NCBI GenBank assembly: GCA_964526915.1
Contig: CAZGMS010000180.1
Span: 1-8,898 of the forward strand
Direction: 5' to 3'
Source: JAHJDR01 sp964526915
GTDB lineage: Bacteria; UBA10199; JADGCS01
Length of the DNA stretch: 8,898 bases
Under the pieces are notes generated by a model that searched no databases, had not been told where the DNA came from, and saw only the letters and a program-made list of their open reading frames with translations. Made by a program: the position numbers and the translations under genes. Numbering within the stretch: position 1 is the first letter of the stretch; each line of letters starts with the position of its first letter. This document shows, in pieces, positions 1 to 5,852 of the stretch.

Positions 1-131
1 GCCGAGTTTGAGTCGAAGGATCAATGATCGATACTCAATGATCAACAACTCAAATTTTCAATTGATTGTTGCCCATTGAAGCAGTTGAAGCAATTGCAAC
101 CATAACCCATAACTCATTACCCATTACCATT
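1..131. repeat. Degenerate repeats and hairpin upstream of nadB
   Basis: This gap contains no gene. A 9-bp direct repeat TCAATGATC occurs at 21-29 and 35-43. The arms 35-53 and 62-79 are complementary apart from two mismatches and one bulged base, giving a hairpin with a loop of about 8 nt. A second direct repeat, TTGAAGCA, sits at 76-83 and 85-92. From about 100 to 135 the sequence is built of CCATAA/CCCATTA-like units that run into the nadB start codon. No convincing Shine-Dalgarno sequence or sigma70 promoter is visible. It resembles the other repeat-filled gaps of this window in style, though not in sequence. Confidence 0.6.
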
Positions 132-1715
132 ATGGAACTCAAAACCGACATCCTGATCATTGGCACCGGCATCGCGGGACTCAGCCTGGCCCTTAAGGTT
201 GCTGATCATTTTGATGTCGTCTTGGTCACCAAGCGAGAACCTGATCAATCCAACACACGCTACGCACAAGGCGGCATTGCCTCGGTCATGGCTTCGCAGG
301 ACAATTTTGCCACTCATATTCGCGACACCCTTAACGCAGGCGCACATCTAAACGATCCAGCCATTGTCGAAAAAGTCATCTGCGCCGGTCCACGCCTCAT
401 TCACGAGTTGTCTGGTTTGGGGGTATGCTTTGCCCGCTGGAACAAAACGGAGTTCGATCTGGGCAAGGAAGGAGGCCATTCCAAGCGACGCGTTCTGCAC
501 GCCAAGGACCTGACCGGTTTTGAGATCATCACCAAACTTTTGGCAAAGGTACATAAGCATCCGCGCATCTGTCTGCTCGATCACCACGCGGCCATCGACA
601 TCATCGGCGATCGTCACCTCAAAAGAAATCAGCACGAACATCTTTGTTACGGGGCCTATGTTCTGGACACGGCAACCAACTGCATCATCACACTCAAGGC
701 CCGTGCGACTGTGCTGGCCACTGGCGGCGCTGGCAAAACCTATTTGTACACATCGAATCCCGATGTTGCCACGGGTGACGGCATTGCCATGGGGCATCGC
801 GCCGGGTGCGCCATTGCCAATCTGGAGTTTGTCCAATTTCACCCGACCTGTTTGTATCACCCCAAGGCCAAGTCGTTTCTCATCTCCGAGGCCCTGCGCG
901 GTGAAGGCGGCAGACTCAAGCTGATCGATGGCAAGAGTTTTATGCGCAAGCACCACAAGCTCGCCGAGTTGGCCCCGCGCGACATTGTGGCCCGCGCCAT
1001 TGACTTTGAACTCAAAAAACATGGTCATGAATACGCTCTGCTCGACATGACGCATCATCCCCGATCCTTCTTAAAAAAACGGTTTCCCACCATTTACCAG
1101 ACCTGCAGGCAATTTGATTGTGACATGGCCACCACGCCCATCCCTGTGGTGCCTGCCGCCCATTATTTTTGCGGCGGAATCAAAGTGGACGCGTGTGGCA
1201 GAACATCCATTCCCAATCTGTATGCGATTGGTGAGGTGAGTTGTACCGGACTACACGGCGCCAACCGTCTGGCCTCCAACTCGTTACTCGAAGGCTTGGC
1301 CTTTGCGGATTTTGCCTGTCAGGATTTGCTGACCAGAAAAGATTTGAATCAACGACAGGATCTCTCCATAAGAAACTGGGACATCGGCAGTGCCACCAAT
1401 TCCGATGAGGCAGTGGTGATCACGCAAAATTGGGACGAAATCCGACGCCTCATGTGGAATTATGTGGGCATTGTGCGCACCGACAAACGCCTGCACCGCG
1501 CACAGAACAGAATTGCGATCCTCAAGGAAGAAATCCGTCAATATTATTGGGATTTTATCCTGACCCCCGATCTCATCGAACTCAGAAACATCTGTCTGGT
1601 GGCCGAGCTCATCATCGAATCGGCCCTCAAGCGCAAGGAATCCATTGGCCTGCATTACAATCTCGACCACCCTACCCCCTCTCAGAACAGCAAGCGGTTT
1701 AATCTGGTGAAGTGA
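132..1715 (+). CDS. nadB: L-aspartate oxidase NadB
   Basis: This FAD enzyme oxidises L-aspartate to iminoaspartate, the first step of de novo NAD synthesis; NadA (quinolinate synthase) then uses the product. The 527-residue length fits the family. Visible features are the N-terminal dinucleotide-binding GTGIAG (residues 11-16), RYAQGGIA (43-50), a second FAD-contact stretch ATGGAGKTY (196-204), FHPT with H237, EALRGEGGR (253-261), APRDIVARAI with R283, PAAHYFCGG with H344, and HGANRLASNSLLEG (375-388). The C-terminal helical domain is complete. These motifs separate NadB from the related fumarate reductase and succinate dehydrogenase flavoproteins. The reading frame stays open back to a TTG at 66, but that extension would translate intergenic repeat, and homology begins just after the ATG at 132, so 132 is chosen. 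No good Shine-Dalgarno precedes either start. nadA and nadC are not in the window. Confidence 0.95.
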   Translation: MELKTDILIIGTGIAGLSLALKVADHFDVVLVTKREPDQSNTRYAQGGIASVMASQDNFATHIRDTLNAGAHLNDPAIVEKVICAGPRLIHELSGLGVCFARWNKTEFDLGKEGGHSKRRVLHAKDLTGFEIITKLLAKVHKHPRICLLDHHAAIDIIGDRHLKRNQHEHLCYGAYVLDTATNCIITLKARATVLATGGAGKTYLYTSNPDVATGDGIAMGHRAGCAIANLEFVQFHPTCLYHPKAKSFLISEALRGEGGRLKLIDGKSFMRKHHKLAELAPRDIVARAIDFELKKHGHEYALLDMTHHPRSFLKKRFPTIYQTCRQFDCDMATTPIPVVPAAHYFCGGIKVDACGRTSIPNLYAIGEVSCTGLHGANRLASNSLLEGLAFADFACQDLLTRKDLNQRQDLSIRNWDIGSATNSDEAVVITQNWDEIRRLMWNYVGIVRTDKRLHRAQNRIAILKEEIRQYYWDFILTPDLIELRNICLVAELIIESALKRKESIGLHYNLDHPTPSQNSKRFNLVK

Positions 1716-1772
1716 GTAATTTGGAAAAATTGCTACAACTTAAAATTAATGTTTTGTTTTTTTATCTTTTTT

Positions 1773-1802
1773 ACTAAAGTTTTGACTCGACAAAACTTTA
1801 GT
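1773..1802. promoter_or_regulatory. Perfect inverted repeat before radical SAM gene (putative operator)
   Basis: The arms ACTAAAGTTTTG (1773-1784) and CAAAACTTTAGT (1791-1802) are exactly complementary, 12 bp each, around a 6-nt centre. The element ends 2 nt before the Shine-Dalgarno AAAGGAG (1805-1811). The T-rich run (1751-1772) lies before the hairpin and no T run follows it, so it is not a normal rho-independent terminator of nadB. A 30-bp symmetric site next to the RBS suggests a repressor operator, or an RNA hairpin that limits ribosome access. The regulator is unknown. The upstream AT-rich stretch has a possible -10 (TAAAAT, 1741-1746) but no clear -35. Confidence 0.55.
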
Positions 1803-1819
1803 TCAAAGGAGTGACAGCC

Positions 1820-3088
1820 ATGAGTATTACGACAACATGTTGTGGTGTTTCACCTCAGGCAATTTTAAAATCACAACCCGCGTTATCAACTGCCCAAGTT
1901 GATGCCCATCTAAGAGCGCTGACCGATCACGCCATTCGTGAGATTGTCGCGTCGGATTTTGCCCCCCTGCCCAATCGACGCGTCTCACCCACCGACCGTT
2001 TTTTGATGCTCACAGCCCTCAACGGCATCAGAGTTGATGATCCTGCTTTAGATGGTCAAACTTTGGCACTGGGTCTTACAAACAGGCATTCGGGAAATAT
2101 TTATTTTCAGACAGCCCCAGTCCAGAGATTTCACACAACTCCTTTTCGGGTCACGTATCAAGATGAACAAGGCGGCACGCTACATTATGATCATGAGGAT
2201 GATCCTCATGCATGGGATGTGGGCTTTGGGGGCACCTTCATCCGTCAGCGCAGTCATCATTTCAATCAATCTGATGCTGATGGAAATCTGTTGCCTGTTT
2301 CCATCATCACCAATCCCAACACCGCCTGTAGCGAGGCCTGCGACGGTTGTTCCCGTGTGGCACTGGGATTTACCCCTGTCCCCGAGGACTACATCGCACA
2401 CAATGTTCAAGAGGTCATTACAGATTTCAGGAGGAGATTTCCCGATCTTGAACTTAGTGCATTGCAATACGTCAGTCTCATGACCGGCTGTCAGCCAGAT
2501 GCCCAGCGCGAAGTCCAAATGTTTGTGGAATCCATGCGCATGTTCAGACAACATGGCTTCGACCCCGGTTTTATGGTTTATTCAAACCGGATCAATTCAA
2601 GAGAACATCTCGAACTATTGCGCAATGAAGGGGCGATTGGTTACGGAAGTACTGTTGAATCCATTGATGACGGCATGCGAAGAGTGCTTTGGGGAGACAG
2701 AAAAGGAGCCAAAGAATTCTCGGCACATCTGGAGGTTCTGGCCTTGGCCAGAGAGATTTTTAAAATTGCCGAAGCAACCCTGGTGCTTGGTCAAGACGGT
2801 CAGGATGCCCTGAACGAAGGCATTCTCAAATTCAGAGAAATGGGCATCACCATAGCTGGAAATGTGCTCAGGGCCTACAATGCCACACAACTGGGCACCA
2901 TTCACCCCGATGTCTGGAGACTTGGCTTGGATTATTTCGCGGACACTTTCGAAATAATATATGAAACCAATAGCCGACAATTATCATCTGCCCGATACAT
3001 GCGGCAGTTGGCATTGGACTACCTAAAACGACGTTTTCCAGACGCGGAAATCACTGATCGAGACGTGCCTTATAAATACCGGGGATAA
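1820..3088 (+). CDS. Radical SAM enzyme of unassigned function
   Basis: This 422-residue protein carries the classic radical SAM cluster motif C-x3-C-x2-C (CSEACDGC; C170, C174, C177), which binds a 4Fe-4S cluster through three cysteines and cleaves S-adenosylmethionine to a 5'-deoxyadenosyl radical. After it come stretches expected of a radical SAM TIM barrel: YVSLMTGCQPD (217-227), a conserved-looking GYGSTVES segment (274-281), HLEVLALAREIF (303-314) and LVLGQDGQDALNEG (321-334). The cluster sits unusually far in. About 165 residues precede it, including an acidic, His-rich stretch around 123-147 and a Cys-Cys pair at C7-C8. No C-terminal SPASM-type cysteine cluster is seen. The ATG at 1820 is chosen because AAAGGAG (1805-1811) lies 8 nt upstream; an in-frame GTG at 1811 overlaps that site. 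I do not recognise the substrate. The neighbours (nadB, then a lipoprotein) do not reveal it. Confidence 0.85.
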   Translation: MSITTTCCGVSPQAILKSQPALSTAQVDAHLRALTDHAIREIVASDFAPLPNRRVSPTDRFLMLTALNGIRVDDPALDGQTLALGLTNRHSGNIYFQTAPVQRFHTTPFRVTYQDEQGGTLHYDHEDDPHAWDVGFGGTFIRQRSHHFNQSDADGNLLPVSIITNPNTACSEACDGCSRVALGFTPVPEDYIAHNVQEVITDFRRRFPDLELSALQYVSLMTGCQPDAQREVQMFVESMRMFRQHGFDPGFMVYSNRINSREHLELLRNEGAIGYGSTVESIDDGMRRVLWGDRKGAKEFSAHLEVLALAREIFKIAEATLVLGQDGQDALNEGILKFREMGITIAGNVLRAYNATQLGTIHPDVWRLGLDYFADTFEIIYETNSRQLSSARYMRQLALDYLKRRFPDAEITDRDVPYKYRG

Positions 3089-3642
3089 TGACAAGTCGAC
3101 ATGCTTTATTATCAGTTATCTGGATATTTGCAATTGTGATGAGTAGTTGTGTGGCAACTATAGATGGTAGGATTAGTACAGAAATGTATACTAAACCGTC
3201 CAATAAAAATACTTTTGTAGTAGTCACTCCATCCTTCCCAAGTTTAACAGAAAAACAAATTGCCACATTAATTGAAAAGAAGATGATCGAGAAAGGTTTT
3301 TCAAAGGCTAGTTCGAAAAAAACAGCAGATATTGGGGTATTCTATTCATATTCAATTGGCAATGGGAGCAATCAGATACTGAGCACACCTGATTTTGTTG
3401 TTGGGGGACACGCTATCTACTCAGAAACAGTGTATCCGCGTTTTTTCCAGATTGTTATTATTGATCTCGCGAAAACAAGATTGCCAAACAAGATTGCCAT
3501 AATTTGGCAAGGAGAATTACGTAGTAAGGGATCATCAGATAACATAATTGATGTTGCTCAGTATTTCATTGGTGCCTTATTTAGTAGTTACGGCAAAACT
3601 GTTACAAATAAAGGATTTCTGCGTATAGCACCGCCTTTTTGA
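3088..3642 (+). CDS. Putative DUF4136-like lipoprotein
   Basis: This 184-residue protein starts with a short basic segment, a hydrophobic stretch (about residues 7-19) and a lipobox-like M-S-S-C with C21 as the likely lipidated cysteine, so it should be membrane-anchored and face the periplasm. Methionine at -3 makes the lipobox slightly off consensus. The mature part has the layout of DUF4136-type envelope lipoproteins: a helix with KKMIEKGFSKA (66-76), the ADIGVFYSYS strand (81-90), FQIVIIDLA (123-131) and an IIWQGELRSKGSS segment (140-152). The molecular role of that family is unknown. The start codon overlaps the stop of the radical SAM gene by one base (TAATG), which permits translational coupling. 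A later ATG at 3139 would lose the signal peptide. Base composition turns noticeably AT-rich here, marking the start of the accessory cassette. Confidence 0.65.
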   Translation: MTSRHALLSVIWIFAIVMSSCVATIDGRISTEMYTKPSNKNTFVVVTPSFPSLTEKQIATLIEKKMIEKGFSKASSKKTADIGVFYSYSIGNGSNQILSTPDFVVGGHAIYSETVYPRFFQIVIIDLAKTRLPNKIAIIWQGELRSKGSSDNIIDVAQYFIGALFSSYGKTVTNKGFLRIAPPF

Positions 3643-3653
3643 TTCTCCAAATA

Positions 3654-4076
3654 ATGCAAAACCTACAAAATGAACAAATATCGTTTGATTATATGTCTGC
3701 TTTCGAGATTTTACACCCTAGTCTGATAATGAAATGCAGGAAATTGTTCGAAAATGGCCATTTTTCTGAATCTGCTGAGAAAGGTTTTAAGGTTGTAAGA
3801 GATCGTCTACGGGATTTAACTGGTTTTGAGAATGGCTCGGACGCTTTTGGTAGAGGCAGACTCCAAGTCCTTGGTGCAACTGCGAAAAATGTTGAAAGCG
3901 ATTTTCATGACGCTGTGCAATTTCTTACAATGTCAATAGACAAGTTCAGGAATGAAAAAGCACATACTGCAAATGCGAAAATCACAGATCCAAAGCGGGC
4001 TTACGCATATTTGCAATTAAGCAATTTGGCGATGCTATTACTTGATAACGCCACAATAACAAATGTGTCATCTTGA
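3654..4076 (+). CDS. Hypoth_Ymh/TIGR02391-like protein with HEPN-type motif
   Basis: This 140-residue protein resembles the TIGR02391/Hypoth_Ymh family: LHPSLIMKCRKLFENGHFSE (20-39), then AEKGFKVVRDRLRDLTG (41-57), a middle segment, and the diagnostic FRNEKAH (98-104) followed by DPKRAYAYLQLSNLAMLLLD (112-131). R99 and H104 form an R-x4-H pair with a polar residue after the arginine. That is the catalytic signature of HEPN-superfamily ribonucleases, which act in toxin-antitoxin, abortive-infection and restriction systems. The nuclease activity is an inference. The ATG at 3654 is chosen. A TTG at 3639 would overlap the lipoprotein stop, and an ATG at 3693 is also possible; none has a good Shine-Dalgarno. 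The gene is AT-rich like its neighbours and is followed by the separately promoted toxin-antitoxin pair. Confidence 0.7.
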   Translation: MQNLQNEQISFDYMSAFEILHPSLIMKCRKLFENGHFSESAEKGFKVVRDRLRDLTGFENGSDAFGRGRLQVLGATAKNVESDFHDAVQFLTMSIDKFRNEKAHTANAKITDPKRAYAYLQLSNLAMLLLDNATITNVSS

Positions 4077-4098
4077 GTCGCTGGGCGATTTTCCAACA

Positions 4099-4110
4099 AG
4101 TCAATTGACT
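4099..4110. promoter_or_regulatory. Perfect 12-bp palindrome over the -35 box
   Basis: AGTCAATTGACT equals its own reverse complement. Its right half is the TTGACT -35 hexamer of the predicted promoter for the toxin-antitoxin pair, so a dimeric repressor bound here would block RNA polymerase. Autoregulation by the antitoxin or the toxin-antitoxin complex is the usual arrangement in type II systems. That this site does that job is inferred. Confidence 0.45.
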
Positions 4111-4134
4111 ATTATAGAACTTTGAAAATACAAT
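4105..4134 (+). promoter_or_regulatory. Sigma70-type promoter of the toxin-antitoxin operon
   Basis: TTGACT (4105-4110) and TACAAT (4129-4134) each match the sigma70 consensus at five of six positions and are separated by 18 bp. Transcription would begin near 4141, leaving a short leader. An AGGGA ribosome binding site (4140-4144) then lies 9 nt before the ATG at 4154. This suggests the operon is transcribed independently of the genes upstream. Confidence 0.55.
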
Positions 4135-4153
4135 GAACTAGGGATCTGTTTGT

Positions 4154-4645
4154 ATGTCTGTGCAAAAAGTAAAATATAAAAATGTCATTCTGTTTTTTTG
4201 TCAGCAACTGGGCGGGGAGTTACGTGGCAAAAAGAAACTGGCAAAGCTGTTATATTTTTTAGACTTTGATTTCTATGAATGGCATGACGTTTCCATCACA
4301 AACGATGTTTACAAGGCATTGCCGATGGGACCCTACCCTTCACATTTGTCAGACATGATTTCCGAAATGACTGATGAAAAACTACTCTTCGCGAAAACTG
4401 AAAAAGTGCACGCCGGGTACCTGGCAACAGAAATTTATACAAACAAATTTGAACCTGACCTGAAAGTGTTTTCCAAAGATGAGATCAAAATGCTTGAGCG
4501 TGTTGTCAGCCACTATGGCCATCTCAACGGCAAGCAACTCGAAGATCTTTCGCATGCCGAAGCCCCTTATGTTGGGACAGAACCTTCCAAAGAAATTGCC
4601 TACGAACTTTCCTATTACCGCGGGACTGATTTTGCCGACCTATGA
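4154..4645 (+). CDS. Panacea/SocA-like (DUF4065) antitoxin
   Basis: This 163-residue protein matches the Panacea (SocA-like, DUF4065) domain. It has KKLAKLLYFLDFDFYEWHD (27-45), then a TNDVYKALPMGPYPSHLSD segment (49-67) that corresponds to the family's conserved Y-x-GP-P region, FSKDEIKMLERVVSHYGHLNGKQLEDLSHAEAPY (106-139) and a C-terminal YELSYYRG (150-157). Panacea domains are known antitoxins that pair with many unrelated toxins. The domain covers essentially the whole protein, and no separate DNA-binding domain is obvious. The stop overlaps the next gene's start (ATGA), the usual tight coupling of antitoxin and toxin, with the antitoxin first. A promoter and palindrome lie directly upstream. 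The expected role is to neutralise the 4642-5016 product. SocA itself is a proteolytic adaptor, which is a less likely role here. Confidence 0.8.
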   Translation: MSVQKVKYKNVILFFCQQLGGELRGKKKLAKLLYFLDFDFYEWHDVSITNDVYKALPMGPYPSHLSDMISEMTDEKLLFAKTEKVHAGYLATEIYTNKFEPDLKVFSKDEIKMLERVVSHYGHLNGKQLEDLSHAEAPYVGTEPSKEIAYELSYYRGTDFADL

Positions 4646-5016
4646 ACGGATTGCAATTTTATTATCATGATTCCATTCTCCGTGAAATCAAATCACTTGA
4701 ACGCAAGCACAAAACTGTCAATGAGGCCCTTAAGACTTTTGAAAGACTGTGTGATAGACAATTTAATCCTCTTCAGCCTGAACAAGTAATCAGTCCCGGA
4801 AAATTGCATCGAATCCAGCATACCGATTTGTGGGCGTTGTGGAAAGTTGAATTGGTTTTGCCTCGCTCCGGCTTGCGACCAAACCAATTTCCTCGATTAT
4901 GGTTTGCCGTAAAGGGCTCTCATATTGTATTTCTTTGCATTTATTCCCATATTGATAACTACAGCGACAACGAAATCAAGAATGAAGCCATTAAACGTAT
5001 CAGCGATTTTTTCTAG
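4642..5016 (+). CDS. Putative RelE/ParE-like toxin
   Basis: This small 124-residue protein is encoded immediately after the Panacea antitoxin with a 4-nt ATGA overlap. It shows a RelE/ParE-type layout: two N-terminal helices (about 9-40, IKSLERKHKTVNEALKTFER), then strands GKLHRIQ (53-59), LWALWKVELVLP (63-74), PRLWFAVKGSHIVFLCIYSHID (84-105) and a C-terminal helix (109-123). RelE-family toxins cleave mRNA in the ribosome, while ParE-family toxins poison gyrase. Which applies cannot be told, and the catalytic residues cannot be assigned confidently. The many basic residues and the HRIQ strand fit an RNA- or ribosome-binding toxin. No good Shine-Dalgarno precedes the start, so translation probably depends on coupling to the antitoxin. 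The position after a Panacea gene is strong contextual support for toxin function. Confidence 0.7.
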   Translation: MNGLQFYYHDSILREIKSLERKHKTVNEALKTFERLCDRQFNPLQPEQVISPGKLHRIQHTDLWALWKVELVLPRSGLRPNQFPRLWFAVKGSHIVFLCIYSHIDNYSDNEIKNEAIKRISDFF

Positions 5017-5030
5017 GGATTTTCTTTACA

Positions 5031-5053
5031 CGCTCCACGATCCACGATACACG
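5031..5053. repeat. CCACGAT short tandem repeat
   Basis: The unit CCACGAT occurs twice in tandem (5035-5041 and 5042-5048), followed by a degenerate ACACGAC. The 15-mer TCCACGATCCACGAT (5034-5048) recurs exactly, in reverse complement, at 8250-8264. It lies just downstream of the toxin gene and upstream of the 5062-5166 inverted repeat. Confidence 0.65.
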
Positions 5054-5061
5054 ACCTTTGT

Positions 5062-5166
5062 TTTTTTGGGTGATACGGGTGTACTATTATTTTGACGCGG
5101 CCTGCGAAGCAAGCTTCGCTTGCGAAGAGCGTCAAAAAATAGTACCCCGGAGCAGGACCCAAAAAA
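5062..5166. repeat. Nested 105-bp inverted-repeat (hairpin) element
   Basis: The outer arms TTTTTTGGGT (5062-5071) and ACCCAAAAAA (5157-5166) are perfect 10-bp complements. The inner arms 5081-5098 and 5129-5145 pair over 17 bp with a single bulged A. The core (5099-5128) holds two copies of GCGAAG (5104-5109 and 5122-5127) around a GCAAGCTTCGCTTGC hairpin (5109-5123), so mutually exclusive small hairpins are possible. The element fills the toxin-tdk gap and ends before the tdk ribosome binding site. It could be a dispersed MITE/REP-like element and could act as a terminator for the cassette. No target-site duplication or transposase is seen. Confidence 0.65.
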
Positions 5167-5193
5167 GTTCTATTCACGTTCGAGGAGGGCATC

Positions 5194-5778
5194 GTGTCCA
5201 AACTTTATTTTCGTTACTCCGCCATGGGCGCCGGAAAATCTTTGGATCTTTTGAAAGTCGCCTACAACTACGAAGAACGCGGCATGCGTGTGGCCCTGTA
5301 TAACTCGCAACTCGACACCCGTTACGAAACAGGGAGCATTGCCTCCCGCACAGGCATTTCAAAACAGGCCATCCCCTTCTCTACCCAAACAAATTTTTAT
5401 GATCATTTTTTGGAGAGTTTTTTCAACAAGGATATCAAAATCAGTTGCATCCTGATCGATGAAGCCCAGTTCCTCAAAAAAGAACAGGTGTCACAAATCA
5501 GGAGGTTGGTGAACAAATTCGATATCCCTGTCATCTGTTATGGCCTCCGCACCGATTTTCAGGCGGAGCTTTTTGAGGGCAGTCTGTGGCTCATGGCTTG
5601 GGCCGATGAAATTGAAGAACTCAAAACCATCTGCTGGTGCGGCAGAAAGGCCACCATGAACGCCCGGGTGGTGAATGGCAAAGTGGTCAAGGTGGGCGAA
5701 CAGATCATGATCGGCGGCAACGAATCCTACATCGCCCTGTGTCAAATACACTATCACAAAGGCGATATTGGGAAATAA
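5194..5778 (+). CDS. tdk: Thymidine kinase
   Basis: This enzyme phosphorylates thymidine (and deoxyuridine) with ATP to give dTMP in the pyrimidine salvage pathway in the cytoplasm. The 194 residues fit the type II (bacterial/TK1-like) family. A Walker A variant SAMGAGKS (9-16) is very close to the E. coli sequence, and YNYEERGMRVALY (24-36) follows. The Walker B-like DEAQF (89-93) contains the catalytic glutamate E90. VICYGLRTDF (113-122) comes next, then zinc-site pairs C147/C149 (CWCGRKATMNAR) and C183/H186 flanking the lasso loop GEQIMIGGNESY (168-179). It is slightly shorter at the C-terminus than E. coli Tdk. The start is GTG at 5194, preceded by a strong AGGAGGG (5183-5189) only 4 nt away. 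It probably forms its own transcription unit, as repeat elements lie on both sides. Confidence 0.94.
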   Translation: MSKLYFRYSAMGAGKSLDLLKVAYNYEERGMRVALYNSQLDTRYETGSIASRTGISKQAIPFSTQTNFYDHFLESFFNKDIKISCILIDEAQFLKKEQVSQIRRLVNKFDIPVICYGLRTDFQAELFEGSLWLMAWADEIEELKTICWCGRKATMNARVVNGKVVKVGEQIMIGGNESYIALCQIHYHKGDIGK

Positions 5779-5852
5779 TGAGATTGTCATCGCGAGCGGT
5801 GCCTCGGGGTGACCTTTCGACCAGATTGATTCAACATTTTGGGTGCACTGCA
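5779..5852. repeat. Short intergenic repeat between tdk and the VKOR gene
   Basis: This gap contains GTCATCGCGAGCG (5786-5798). It matches, with two differences, the reverse complement of 8284-8296 (GTCATTGCGAGTG). The surrounding GTCA...TGAC spacing and degenerate flanks look like a decayed copy of a dispersed repeat. An ATG at 5778 is in frame with the VKOR gene, but translating from it would read through this repeat. Confidence 0.45.

Noticed and set aside
348..1058. A 236-codon open frame on the minus strand.
   Set aside because: It lies wholly antisense to the well-supported nadB coding region and has no recognisable domain.
1773..1802. Rho-independent terminator for nadB.
   Set aside because: The stem is AT-rich and no T run follows; the T-rich tract precedes it, and the site abuts the next gene's Shine-Dalgarno.
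1811..1819. GTG at 1811 as the radical SAM start.
   Set aside because: It overlaps the Shine-Dalgarno AAAGGAG, which is ideally spaced for the ATG at 1820.
5637..5852. Upstream start for the VKOR-DsbA gene inside tdk.
   Set aside because: It would overlap tdk by about 140 bp in another frame and encode repeat sequence; VKOR homology begins only after 5865.
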